DNA from: Rhodocyclaceae bacterium UBA2250 | GTDB taxonomy: Bacteria > Pseudomonadota > Gammaproteobacteria > Burkholderiales > Rhodocyclaceae | Reading direction: 5' to 3' | Length of the DNA: 51,082 nucleotides | Assembly: GCA_002347285.1 (NCBI GenBank) | Contig: DDXW01000031.1 | Location: forward strand, 40,576-91,657 | In this document: positions 16,659-25,950 of the stretch, piece by piece | How the letters are laid out: every line of letters begins with the position of its first letter | Numbering within the stretch: the first letter of the stretch is position 1 | Position numbers and translations under genes: made by a program | Notes under the pieces: generated by a model | Told to the model about the DNA's origin: nothing | The model's input: only the letters and a program-made list of their open reading frames with translations | Databases searched by the model: none

Positions 16659-17312
16659 CTATTTTCCGCTTTCCCTCATGTTCTTCAAGGTTTTTTGGTA
16701 GAGCGCCACCAGCACCTTGGCTTCCGTGTTGCCCGGATGCGATGCCTGCAGTTCGGCGAGCGTCCTTTCCAGCTGATCCAGCTGGCGCAACTCCAGCAGG
16801 CCGGCCAGCAGGAACATTTCCGGGTTGAGATCGTCGGCCGCGGCTTCGGCGCGCAACTGCCGGTAGTTGCTTTCCAGTTTCGCCACCGCGTCGGGGGTGC
16901 CGATCGACCGCAGGCGCACCATGCCGACCCGGCCCCGGTTGTCGAGGCTCGGCGTTCTGGCGATCTGCTTGACGAGCATGTCCGGCAGCGCCTTGACTTC
17001 CGGCTCGCCCAGCCCCTGGCCCTTGCCCTCGCCTGCGCCGATGGCGAGCTGGCCGCTTCCCGACCAGCTTTCCTGTCGTCTGCTGGCGAAGTAGACGAGC
17101 CGGATGCGGGCGCCCCGTTCCAGTTTGATGACGTCGCCCTCGCCGAGCTTGACGAAGGGCTGCACTGGCTCGCGGCCGGTGGGCGCGAGCCGGCTGACCT
17201 TGCCTTCGACCGCCGTCACCAGGGCGGCGCCGTTGCCACCACCGGCTGCCAATGCCGGGTTGACCGCCAGGAGGACTGCGAACAGGTGCGCGAGCAAGGC
17301 GAATGTTTTCAT
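16659..17312 (-). CDS. Periplasmic FecR-like domain protein
   Basis: 217 residues with a signal peptide (MKTFALLAHLFAVLLAVNPA then LA). Residues about 30-95 resemble the FecR domain: VTAVEGKVSRL, VKLGEGDVIKLERGARIRLVY and SGSGQLAIG. The C-terminal half is helical with a TPR-like stretch (LAGLLELRQLDQLERTLAELQ). It begins 4 nt after the argJ stop and opens a set with an outer-membrane barrel, a lipoprotein hydrolase and an exported caspase, suggesting a sensing or scaffold role in the periplasm. FecR identity is by pattern only; moderate confidence. Confidence 0.65.
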   Translation of the reverse strand: MKTFALLAHLFAVLLAVNPALAAGGGNGAALVTAVEGKVSRLAPTGREPVQPFVKLGEGDVIKLERGARIRLVYFASRRQESWSGSGQLAIGAGEGKGQGLGEPEVKALPDMLVKQIARTPSLDNRGRVGMVRLRSIGTPDAVAKLESNYRQLRAEAAADDLNPEMFLLAGLLELRQLDQLERTLAELQASHPGNTEAKVLVALYQKTLKNMRESGK

Positions 17313-17316
17313 GGTG

Positions 17317-18567
17317 TCAGCTCCGGTAGTCCGCGTTGATCTTGACGTAATCGTAGCTGAAGTCGCAGGTCCACACCTTGGCGGCCTGGCTGCCGCGGCC
17401 GAGGTCGACGCGCACGCGGAGCTCGGCGGGCTTCATGATGCGCGCGCCGTCCTCTTCCCGGTAGCTCGGTGCGCGGCCGCCGTTCTCGGCGACGAGGATC
17501 TCCTCGCCGCCGCTGCCGAGCCAGACGCGCACCTTGCCGTCGTCGAGGTCGGCGAGCGACGGGTCGAGGTTCCAGGCGTAGCCGATCGCGGCGAGGATGC
17601 GGCCGAGGTTGGGGTCGGAGGCGAACATCGCGGTCTTCACCAGCGGCGAATGGGCGACCGCGTAGCCGGCCGCCTTGCATTCGGCGACGCTGCGGCCGCC
17701 CGTCACGGCGATCTCGATGTACTTGGTCGCGCCCTCTCCATCCCTGACGATCGCCTGCGCCAGTTCGCGCGCGACCTCGATCACCGCCTGCTTGAATTCG
17801 TTCCAGCCCGGGGCATCGACGCTCTCGAACTTCGCCGTGCCCTGGCCGGTGGCGATCAGCACGAAGGAGTCGTTGGTGGAGGTGTCGCCGTCGACCGTGA
17901 TGCAGTTGAAGGATTCGTCGGCGGCCTCCTTGACGAGCCGCTCGAGCATCGGCTGGGCGATCGCCGCATCGGTGGCGACGAAGCCGAGCATCGTCGCCAT
18001 GTTCGGACGGATCATGCCGGCGCCCTTGGCGATGCCGGTGATCGTCGCGGCGAACTCGGCGCTGGCGAGGCGGCGGCTGGCGGCCTTGGCGACGGTGTCG
18101 GTGGTCATGATCGCGTGCGCGGCGCCGTGCCAGCCGTCGGCTTTCAGCGCCGACAGCGCGGCGGGCAGGCCGGCCTTGAGGCGCTCGACCGGCAGCGGCT
18201 CGAGGATCACGCCGGTCGAGAAGGGCAGCACCTGGGCGGCCGCGACGTCCAGCAGCTTCGCCACCGCCGCGCAGCTCTGGCGCGCCGCCTCGAGGCCGGA
18301 CGCGCCGGTGCCGGCGTTGGCGATGCCGGTGTTGATGATCAGCGCGCGGATGTCTTCGTGTTTCAGATGCTCGCGGCAGACGTGCACCGGCGCCGCGCAG
18401 AAGCGGTTCTTGGTGAACACGCCGGCGACGCGGCTGCCGGGGGCGAGCTCGATCAGCGTCAGGTCGCGGCGGTTCGCCTTGCGGATGCCGGCCTCGGCGA
18501 CGCCGAGGCGCACGCCGGCGACGGGATGGAGTTGCTCGGGGGCGGGGGTGAGGTAATTGACGGGCAT
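17317..18567 (-). CDS. argJ: Bifunctional ornithine acetyltransferase / N-acetylglutamate synthase
   Basis: Recycles the acetyl group from N-acetylornithine to glutamate in arginine synthesis. 416 residues. The autocleavage site is intact: GAGMIRPNMATMLGF with the nucleophile Thr192 after Ala191, giving alpha and beta chains. Other family blocks are VFTKNRFCAAPV, LIINTGIANAGTG, PFSTGVI, ITVDGDTSTNDS and RDGEGATKYIEI. The true ATG at 18567 lies 5 nt after the glnE stop. Upstream glnE and the envelope genes that follow after 4 nt may share a transcript. Confidence 0.97.
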   Translation of the reverse strand: MPVNYLTPAPEQLHPVAGVRLGVAEAGIRKANRRDLTLIELAPGSRVAGVFTKNRFCAAPVHVCREHLKHEDIRALIINTGIANAGTGASGLEAARQSCAAVAKLLDVAAAQVLPFSTGVILEPLPVERLKAGLPAALSALKADGWHGAAHAIMTTDTVAKAASRRLASAEFAATITGIAKGAGMIRPNMATMLGFVATDAAIAQPMLERLVKEAADESFNCITVDGDTSTNDSFVLIATGQGTAKFESVDAPGWNEFKQAVIEVARELAQAIVRDGEGATKYIEIAVTGGRSVAECKAAGYAVAHSPLVKTAMFASDPNLGRILAAIGYAWNLDPSLADLDDGKVRVWLGSGGEEILVAENGGRAPSYREEDGARIMKPAELRVRVDLGRGSQAAKVWTCDFSYDYVKINADYRS

Positions 18568-18572
18568 GGGGG

Positions 18573-21224
18573 CTATTCTCCGAAGACGTGGTGCCAGAGC
18601 TTGCGCACTGCGGCGATGCGCTCCCGGTGGGGCGCGGCGTCGACGCGGCTGTCGAGGTTGTTGAGGCGCCGCAGGTGCTGTTCGCGGCGATATTCGCGGT
18701 AGGCGTCGCGCACCGTCTCGGCGAGCTCGGCGGGAATCAGGCCGCATTCGGCGGCGATGCGCAGCAGCGCGATGTTGCCGAGGTTGCCGGTCAGCCGCGG
18801 GAAATCGCAGGCGTGGGCGAGGATCAGATACTGGACGATGAACTCGACGTCGACCAGGCCGCCGAAGTCCTGCTTGAGGTCGAAGACTTCGTCGTTGCCA
18901 CGCGAAGCCAGGTTGTCGAACATCTTCTGGCGCATCGCCAGCACCTCTTCGCGCAGCCTGGCGCGGTCGCGCCGCTGGCAGAGGATCTCGACGCGGATCT
19001 GCTCGAAGGCGGCGCCGATCGCCGCGTCGCCGGCGACGAAGCGCGCCCGCGTCAGCGCCTGGTGTTCCCAGACCCAGGCGCTCTCGAGCTGGTACTTGCG
19101 GAAGGCTTCCAGCGAGCTGGCGACCAGGCCGGCGTCGCCGTTCGGCCGCAGCCGCAGGTCGGTCTCGAACAGGATGCCGGCGGCGGTGCGCGACGACAGC
19201 CAGGTGTTGAGACGCGTGCCGAGCCTGGCGTAGGTCTGGCCCGCCTCGGGCGCCGGGTCGTCGTAGAGATAGACGAGGTCGAGGTCGGATGCGTAGCCGA
19301 GCTCCTTGCCGCCGAGCTTGCCGTAGCCGATCACCGCGAAGGCCGGAGCGTCGCGGTGCCGCGTCAGCAGCTTGCGCCAGGCGAGCGCGATCGCGCGTTC
19401 GACGAGGATGTCGGCGAGATCGGAGAGATGATCGGAGAGCGTTTCGAGCGCCAGCAGGCCGGCGACGTCCTGCGTGACGAGGCGGAACACCTGCGCGTGG
19501 TGCGCCTCGCGCAGGGCGTCCATCTGCGCCTCGGTATCGGGTTCGAGCGCATCGGTCTGCTCGGCGAGCTGCTGGCGGAAGGCCGGCCAGTCGGGCGCCA
19601 TCTGCAGCAGGCGCGGATCGAGCAACTCGTCGAGCAGCACCGGATGCTTCGTCAGGTAGCCGGCGGCCCAGGAGGATGCGCCGGCGATCTTCGCCACCTG
19701 ATCGAGCGCCTGCGGGTACTGCAGCAGCAGCGCGAGATAGGCGGAGCGCCGGCCGATCGCCTCGAGCAGGTCGAGCATGCGCGACAGCGTGGCGTCCGGG
19801 CCGGATGTCGCAGCGGCAGCCTGGATCGCGCGCGGCACCAAGGCGTCGAAGCGGCCGCGCGCCTGCTCGCCCAGCTGCTGGTAGCGGCTGCCGGCGCGGA
19901 TCGCGGCCAGCCGCGCGCACAGCGCCGCCGCCTCGCCGAAGCCGAGTTTTTGCAGTTCCTCGGCATGGTCGTCGGCCTGGGCCCAGACCGCGTCGAGCGT
20001 ATGGTTGCGTTCGTTGGGGTCGGCGAAGACGGCCTCGAAGTGGCGCGTGACCGTCTGGCGATGGTCGTCGAGCTCCATCAGCAGCGCCTCGTAATTGGCA
20101 AACCCCATGGCCTGCGCGACGCGCTGCTGGTCGTCGGGGTTCTCCGGCAGCATGTGGGTCTGCGCGTCGTCGAGGTACTGCAGCCGGTGTTCGAGCCGGC
20201 GCAGGAAGCGGTAGGCGGACGACAGCTCGACGACCGCGTCGAGCTCGAGCTGGCTCCGGTCGACCAGCAGCTTGAGCACCTCGAGGGTCGGCTTGACTTG
20301 CAGCGCGCGGTCGCGGCCGCCGCGGATCAGCTGGAACACCTGGGCGATGAACTCGATCTCGCGGATGCCGCCCGGGCCGAGCTTGACGTTGTTGGCCATG
20401 TCCTTCTTGGCCACCTCGCGGCGGATCTGCGCGTGCAGGTCCCGCATCGCGTTGATGGTGCCGAAGTCGAGGTACTTGCGGAAGACGAAGGGACGGCGGA
20501 TCGCCTCGAGCTCCTCCCAGCGGTCGCCGGTGAGCGGCCGCGCCTTGATCCAGGCGTAGCGCTCCCACTCGCGCCCCTGGGTGACGAAATAGTTCTCGAG
20601 CATGTCGAACGAGCAGACCAGCGGGCCGGAATCGCCGTTCGGCCGCAGCCGCAGGTCGACGCGGAACACCTGGCCGTCGGCGGTGATGTCGGCGAGCGCG
20701 TTGCCGAGCGCCTTGCCCAGCCGCGTGAAGAACTCGAAGTTGGAAACCTGCCTCGCGCCGTCCGTGTCGCCGTCCTCGGGATAGACGAAGATCAGGTCGA
20801 TGTCGGAGGAAACGTTGAGCTCGCGGCCGCCGAGCTTGCCCATGCCGATCACGATCAGCCGCTGGCGCTCGCCGGCGGCGTTCCTCGGCACGCCGTAGCG
20901 GCCGGCGAGGGCGGCCTCCGTGACCTCGAGCGCCGCGGCGACGGCGGCATCGGCGAGCAGCGTCATGCTCTCGACGACTTCCGCCAGATCGGCCTGACCG
21001 GACAGGTCGCGCGCGGCGATGCGCGCCATGGCGCGCTGCTTGAGGCGGCGCAGCGCCGGCTTGAGGCTGTCCTCGGTCGGCGGCGTTTCGTCCAGCCAGG
21101 CCTGGATCAGCGGGGCGGACAGCGGCGCGGTGCCCGGCGCCAGCTCGCACTCCAGCTCGGGGCGGGCCTGCAGCAGGCGGCTCAGGTAGCGCGAATAGGC
21201 GGCGGGAGAGGGCAGGTGGGTCAT
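18573..21224 (-). CDS. glnE: Glutamine synthetase adenylyltransferase/deadenylylase
   Basis: Adds AMP to or removes AMP from glutamine synthetase in response to PII. 883 residues, slightly below the enterobacterial protein. Two nucleotidyltransferase domains are visible: the deadenylylase domain near residues 125-150 (VIGMGKLGGRELNVSSDID) and the adenylylase domain near 630-660 (VIGYGKLGGKELGYASDLD), each with the G-K-L-G-G and D-x-D residues. The glutamate/PII-linked helical regions lie between them. The gene is divergent from yhdP with a 61-bp gap, and argJ follows at 5 nt. Confidence 0.96.
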   Translation of the reverse strand: MTHLPSPAAYSRYLSRLLQARPELECELAPGTAPLSAPLIQAWLDETPPTEDSLKPALRRLKQRAMARIAARDLSGQADLAEVVESMTLLADAAVAAALEVTEAALAGRYGVPRNAAGERQRLIVIGMGKLGGRELNVSSDIDLIFVYPEDGDTDGARQVSNFEFFTRLGKALGNALADITADGQVFRVDLRLRPNGDSGPLVCSFDMLENYFVTQGREWERYAWIKARPLTGDRWEELEAIRRPFVFRKYLDFGTINAMRDLHAQIRREVAKKDMANNVKLGPGGIREIEFIAQVFQLIRGGRDRALQVKPTLEVLKLLVDRSQLELDAVVELSSAYRFLRRLEHRLQYLDDAQTHMLPENPDDQQRVAQAMGFANYEALLMELDDHRQTVTRHFEAVFADPNERNHTLDAVWAQADDHAEELQKLGFGEAAALCARLAAIRAGSRYQQLGEQARGRFDALVPRAIQAAAATSGPDATLSRMLDLLEAIGRRSAYLALLLQYPQALDQVAKIAGASSWAAGYLTKHPVLLDELLDPRLLQMAPDWPAFRQQLAEQTDALEPDTEAQMDALREAHHAQVFRLVTQDVAGLLALETLSDHLSDLADILVERAIALAWRKLLTRHRDAPAFAVIGYGKLGGKELGYASDLDLVYLYDDPAPEAGQTYARLGTRLNTWLSSRTAAGILFETDLRLRPNGDAGLVASSLEAFRKYQLESAWVWEHQALTRARFVAGDAAIGAAFEQIRVEILCQRRDRARLREEVLAMRQKMFDNLASRGNDEVFDLKQDFGGLVDVEFIVQYLILAHACDFPRLTGNLGNIALLRIAAECGLIPAELAETVRDAYREYRREQHLRRLNNLDSRVDAAPHRERIAAVRKLWHHVFGE

Positions 21225-21285
21225 GGATTAGAATTTCACTGCAGCCGACGCTGTCGATCCGCCCCATTCTAGCCCGCCATCCTTC

Positions 21286-24200
21286 GTGACCCTCTTCCCT
21301 CTTTCAGGCCGTGTCCGTACCGCGCTCCGCTGGACGGGCGGCCTGCTGCTCGCGCTGTATTTCGCGGCGGGACTGCTGATCCTGGTCGGGCGCCATCTCC
21401 TCATGCCGGAGCTCGCCGGCCAGCGCGAGCTCATCGAGCAGAAGCTTTCCGCCGCGATCGGCCTGCCGGTGAAGATCGCCGCCGTGAGCGCCGCCTGGCC
21501 CGGCCTGCATCCGCAGCTGGGCATCGAAGGCCTGCAGATCCACGACCCGCGTGACCCGGGCGGCCAGCCCGCGTTCGCCTTCGACCGCGTCGCCGCCGAG
21601 ATCGGCTGGTCGTCGCTGCTGTTTCTCGAATTGCGCCTGCACCGGCTGGAAATCGTCGCGCCGCAACTCGAGATGCGGCGCGACGCCGCCGGAACGCTGT
21701 TCGTCGCCGGACTGCCGATACGCGGCGAGGGGGACGGCGGCTTCGCCGACTGGCTGCTCGAGCAGCGCCGCATCGTGGTGCGCGATGCACATCTGGTCTG
21801 GCGCGACGAACTGCGCGGGGCGCCGCCGCTCGAACTGCGGCAGGTGAATTTCGAGCTGCGCAATTTCGGCAGCCACCACGGCTTCGGCCTGACGGCGCGG
21901 CCGTCCGCCGCGGTGGCCGCGGCCATCGACCTGCGCGGCAACCTCGCCGGGAATTCGGCGGCCGACCCGGCGGCATGGCATGGCGAGTTCTATGCGGACA
22001 TCGCGGCGGTCGACCTCGCCGCCTGGTCGCCTTGGCTCGACCTGCCGCTCGAGATGACGCACGGTCGCGGTGGCCTGCGTCTGTGGCTCGAGTTCGCCAA
22101 CCTGCTGCCGACCGGCTTCACCGCCGACGTGCATCTCGCCGATTTCAGCGCGCGGTTGCGGCCCGACCTGCCGCCGCTGGCCGTAAGCCGCCTGGATGGC
22201 CGGCTCGCCGGCCGGCGCGCCGGCGACGAACTGGCCGGCGAGATCCGGCGCCTGACGCTGGCCACGCCGGAAGGGATCGAGGTGCAGCCGCTCGATGCCA
22301 CGCTGCGGCTGGTCACGCGCGGCCGGAGCGAAGGTGGCGAATTGCGCGCCAACAGCGTCGACCTCGGCATCCTCGCCGAACTGGCGGACCGCGTGCCGCT
22401 GCCTGCGCAACTCCATGAAGTGCTGCGCGCCTTCGCCCCGCGTGGCCGCATCGCCGATCTGGCGCTGACCTGGCAGGGACGGCCCGAGGCGCCGACAGGC
22501 TGGCAGGCGCGCGGCGCCTTCGCCGGCCTGGCGCTCGCCGCGCACAAGGAACTGCCGGGCTTCGCCGGCATCTCGGGCCGGCTCGACGGCGACGAGCGCG
22601 CGGGGACCGTCGTCATCGACAGCCGCGACGCGCAGATCCATCTGCCCGCCGTCTTCCCCGAGCCGACGCTGGCGCTCGCCGCCGTCGAAGGCCAGGTCGA
22701 CTGGCGCCGGCGCGCCGGGACGGTCGAATTCCAGCTTCCCCGCATGGTGTTCCACAACGACGACGCGAGCGGCGAAGCGAACGGCAGCTATCGCTATACC
22801 GGCCAGGGACCGGGGGAGATCGACCTCTCCGCCAGGCTGACGCGCGCGGCCGGTGACGCGGTCTGGCGCTACATGCCGCTGGTCGTCAATCGGGAGGCGC
22901 GCGACTGGCTGCGCGCCGGGATCGTCGGTGGGCGGGCCGACAACGCCGCCCTGCGCCTCAAGGGCCCGCTCGCCGAATTTCCGTTCGCCGACGGCAAGGG
23001 CGGCATCTTCCAGGTGAAGAGCAAGGTGCATGGCGCCTTGCTGAGCTTCGCGCCCGGCTGGCCGCGGATGACCGGCATCGACGGCGACCTGCTGTTCGAG
23101 GGGGTGCGCATGGAGATCCGCGCGCAGCGCGGCGACATCATGGGCGTGGCGCTGTCCGACATGCTGGCGGTCATTCCCGCCCTCGATGCCGATGAGCAAG
23201 TGCTCACAGTGACCGGCCGCGCCCGCGGCGAAACGCAGCGCTTCCTCGACTTCATCGAGGCCAGCCCGGTCGGCGCGCGCATCGATCACTTCACCGAAGC
23301 GATGGCTGCGCCGCAGGGCCAGGGTGAGCTCGATCTGAAACTGGTGATGCCGCTGAGCCACGTCGCGGACACGCAGGTGCAGGGCCGCTATCGCTTCGCC
23401 GACAACCGGCTGCAGGTGCTGCCGGTTCTGCCGCCCTTCACCGATGCGCAGGGGGAGCTGTCGTTCACGGCGGAGCGCCTGCAGGCGAAGAACCTGCGCG
23501 CCCGGCTGCTCGATCAGCCGCTGACGCTCGAAGTGACGTCGGCGCCGGGCGGAGTGGTGCGCGTCGCCGCCGCCGGCACGCTCGCCGCGCAAGGGCTGCG
23601 CAGCCACTACGGCCTGCGCGCGTTCGACCATCTCTCCGGCGAGACGCCCTGGCGCGGCACGGTGACGGTGAAGCGGCCGAGTGCGGAGATCCGCATCGAA
23701 TCCGCCCTCGACGGGCTGAACTCGAGCCTGCCCGATCCGTTCAACAAGTCGGCGCGCGACCGCCTGCCCCTGACCGTGACGGGGCGGATCGACCCGCAGC
23801 GCGACGAGTGGTCGGTCGCTCTCGGCGACACGGCCGCGCTGCGCCTGCAGCAGGAAAACGGCGGTTGGCGCGGCACCCTGGCGCTCGGCGCGGCGGTCGT
23901 CAAGGCGCCGCCCGCCCCGCCGGCGCAGGGCGTCGCGCTGGGCGTCGCCCTGCCCGCGCTCGACCTCGACGACTGGCGCCCGCTGCTGGCCAACGGCACT
24001 GGTGGTGCCAGCGGTGCGAATGGCGGCAACGGCCAGCCGGCCGCGCTCCCGTCGCTGGCCGCCATCGACCTGCGCAGCGAGGATCTGCACGTGATGCGCC
24101 GTCATTTCCACGGCGTCCGTCTGCAGGGCACGCGCAGCGGCACGCGCTGGAATCTCGGCCTCGACAGCCGCGAGGCGCAGGGGCAGCTGAACTGGGACGG

Positions 24201-25122
24201 CAGCGGCGCCGGACGCATCGGCGGACGGCTGAGCCGCCTGCACCTGCCGGCCGCTGCCGGCGCGGAGCCGGAGATCGACTCCGCCGAGGCGGCGCGGGAG
24301 ATGCCGGCCATCGACCTGGCGATCGACAGCTTCCGGCTCGGCGAGATGGCGCTCGGCGAGGCCAAGGTCAAGGCCGAGAACCGCGAGGGTGCGTGGCAGG
24401 CGAAGTTCGACGTCAGGAACGACGCCGCCCGCCTGACGGGCGACGGGCGCTGGCGCCCCAGCCCGACCGCGCCCGAGACGGCGCTGGCCTTCAAGCTCGA
24501 CATGGACAGCGCCGAGAAGCTGCTCGACCGGCTCGGCCTGCCGGATGCCGTGCGGCACGGCGACGGCCGGATCGAGGGCGACGTGCGCTGGCGCGGCAAT
24601 CCGCTCGCCCTCGATTTCGCCAGCCTGTCCGGCCGCGTCAAGGCGGACATCGGCAAGGGACAGTTCAAGAAGCTCGAGCCCGGCGTCGGCCGCCTGCTCG
24701 GCGTGCTGTCGCTGCAGTCGCTGCCGCGCCGCATCACCCTCGATTTCCGCGACATCTTCAGCGAGGGTTTCGCTTTCGACAGCATCGTCGGCGAGGCACG
24801 GATCGCCAGGGGGGTGATGACGACGGACGAGCTGCGCATCCGCGGCCCGGCGGCGAAGATCCTGCTTTCCGGCCAGGCCAACCTGGTGGCGGAGACCCAG
24901 GATCTGAAGGTGCGCGTCCAGCCCGCGCTCGGCGAGTCGCTCGCCGTCGGCGCGATGCTGGCGCACCCGGCCGCCGGCGCCGTCGCCTGGGCGGCGCAGA
25001 AGATCCTCAACGATCCGCTCGACCAGATCTTCGCCTACGAGTATGCCGTCACCGGCGCCTGGAGCGACCCCAAGGTCGAGAAGATCCAGGCCCGCCCCGC
25101 CGAGAGTCCGACTCCGCCATGA
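21286..25122 (+). CDS. yhdP: YhdP family AsmA-like envelope lipid-transport protein
   Basis: 1278 residues from a GTG start. An N-terminal membrane helix (about residues 14-36: WTGGLLLALYFAAGLLILV) anchors the protein, and a long periplasmic region of repeating beta-strand segments with AsmA/DUF3971 character follows, ending in a C-terminal AsmA-type domain (about 1070-1230). The family forms grooves that bridge inner and outer membranes and move phospholipids; YhdP, TamB and YdbH are the E. coli members. A GANGGNG low-complexity stretch lies near residue 910. The stop overlaps the nitrilase start (ATGA), and yhdP-nitrilase-tldD is a conserved order in betaproteobacteria. No cysteine-rich or catalytic motif was seen. 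Confidence 0.9.
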   Translation: MTLFPLSGRVRTALRWTGGLLLALYFAAGLLILVGRHLLMPELAGQRELIEQKLSAAIGLPVKIAAVSAAWPGLHPQLGIEGLQIHDPRDPGGQPAFAFDRVAAEIGWSSLLFLELRLHRLEIVAPQLEMRRDAAGTLFVAGLPIRGEGDGGFADWLLEQRRIVVRDAHLVWRDELRGAPPLELRQVNFELRNFGSHHGFGLTARPSAAVAAAIDLRGNLAGNSAADPAAWHGEFYADIAAVDLAAWSPWLDLPLEMTHGRGGLRLWLEFANLLPTGFTADVHLADFSARLRPDLPPLAVSRLDGRLAGRRAGDELAGEIRRLTLATPEGIEVQPLDATLRLVTRGRSEGGELRANSVDLGILAELADRVPLPAQLHEVLRAFAPRGRIADLALTWQGRPEAPTGWQARGAFAGLALAAHKELPGFAGISGRLDGDERAGTVVIDSRDAQIHLPAVFPEPTLALAAVEGQVDWRRRAGTVEFQLPRMVFHNDDASGEANGSYRYTGQGPGEIDLSARLTRAAGDAVWRYMPLVVNREARDWLRAGIVGGRADNAALRLKGPLAEFPFADGKGGIFQVKSKVHGALLSFAPGWPRMTGIDGDLLFEGVRMEIRAQRGDIMGVALSDMLAVIPALDADEQVLTVTGRARGETQRFLDFIEASPVGARIDHFTEAMAAPQGQGELDLKLVMPLSHVADTQVQGRYRFADNRLQVLPVLPPFTDAQGELSFTAERLQAKNLRARLLDQPLTLEVTSAPGGVVRVAAAGTLAAQGLRSHYGLRAFDHLSGETPWRGTVTVKRPSAEIRIESALDGLNSSLPDPFNKSARDRLPLTVTGRIDPQRDEWSVALGDTAALRLQQENGGWRGTLALGAAVVKAPPAPPAQGVALGVALPALDLDDWRPLLANGTGGASGANGGNGQPAALPSLAAIDLRSEDLHVMRRHFHGVRLQGTRSGTRWNLGLDSREAQGQLNWDGSGAGRIGGRLSRLHLPAAAGAEPEIDSAEAAREMPAIDLAIDSFRLGEMALGEAKVKAENREGAWQAKFDVRNDAARLTGDGRWRPSPTAPETALAFKLDMDSAEKLLDRLGLPDAVRHGDGRIEGDVRWRGNPLALDFASLSGRVKADIGKGQFKKLEPGVGRLLGVLSLQSLPRRITLDFRDIFSEGFAFDSIVGEARIARGVMTTDELRIRGPAAKILLSGQANLVAETQDLKVRVQPALGESLAVGAMLAHPAAGAVAWAAQKILNDPLDQIFAYEYAVTGAWSDPKVEKIQARPAESPTPP

Positions 25123-25937
25123 ACGCCGCCATCCGTATCGCCGCCGTCCAGATGATCTCCGCGCCGGAGGTCGCGCCGAACCTCGCCGCCGCCGCGCGGC
25201 TGATCGCGGCGGCCGCCGACCGCGGTGCGCAACTGGTCGCCCTGCCCGAGTATTTCCCGATCATCGGCGGCAGCGATGCCGACCGCCTCGCCGTGCGCGA
25301 GCCCGACGGCGCCGGGCCGCTGCAGGATTTCCTTGCCGATCAGGCGGCGCGCCACGGCATCTGGCTGGTCGGCGGCTCCATTCCGCTCATGCCGCCGACC
25401 GCCCATGCGCCCGACAAGCTGCTCAACAGCTGCCTCGTCTACGACCCGCAGGGGCGGCGCGTCGCGCGCTACGACAAGATCCACCTGTTCGGCTTCAGGA
25501 AGGGCGATGAGCACTACGACGAGGCCGAGACCATCGAGGCCGGTCCGCCCACCCCCATCACGTTCGAAGCGCTCGGCCTGCGCATCGGCCTCGGCATCTG
25601 CTACGACCTGCGTTTTCCCGAGCTGTTCCGGGCGAAGGGCGCTGTCGACCTGATCGTGCTGCCGGCCGCCTTCACCGACACCACCGGCCGCGCGCACTGG
25701 GAACTGCTGCTGCGCGCGCGTGCCGTCGAGAACCAGTGCTACGTGCTCGCCGCCGCGCAGGGCGGGCTGCACCCGACCGGGCGCATGACCCACGGCAACA
25801 GCATGATCGTCGATCCCTGGGGCGAGGTGCTGGCGCGCCTCGACAAGGGCGAAGGCGCGATCGCCGCGGAACTCGCTCCCGCGCGCATTGCCGAAGTGAG
25901 ACAAAGCCTGCCGGCCCTCAAACACAGAAAACTCTGA
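25119..25937 (+). CDS. Nitrilase-superfamily amidase (Nit1/Nit2-like)
   Basis: 272 residues, cytoplasmic. The catalytic triad is intact: Glu44 in LPEYFP, Lys120 in RYDKIHLFGF and Cys161 in GICYDLRFPE. The conserved FTDTTGRAHWELLLRARA (residues 187-204) and HGNSMIVDPWG blocks fit the Nit1/Nit2 branch, which hydrolyses deaminated glutathione or omega-amides of keto acids as metabolite repair. It begins within the yhdP stop, so it is coupled to that gene, and tldD starts 13 nt after its stop. Exact substrate is inferred from family, not shown. Confidence 0.92.
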   Translation: MNAAIRIAAVQMISAPEVAPNLAAAARLIAAAADRGAQLVALPEYFPIIGGSDADRLAVREPDGAGPLQDFLADQAARHGIWLVGGSIPLMPPTAHAPDKLLNSCLVYDPQGRRVARYDKIHLFGFRKGDEHYDEAETIEAGPPTPITFEALGLRIGLGICYDLRFPELFRAKGAVDLIVLPAAFTDTTGRAHWELLLRARAVENQCYVLAAAQGGLHPTGRMTHGNSMIVDPWGEVLARLDKGEGAIAAELAPARIAEVRQSLPALKHRKL

Positions 25938-25950
25938 CCCTACCCAACCC

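Noticed and set aside
17317..21267. Single 1316-codon frame covering argJ and part of glnE
   Set aside because: Only the C-terminal part matches ArgJ; the upstream part is an off-frame reading of glnE. ArgJ starts at ATG 18567.
18588..21272. Long open frame on the plus strand across glnE
   Set aside because: Antisense to glnE, with Arg/Gly/Val/Asp-rich shadow composition and no domain; glnE itself is complete on the minus strand.
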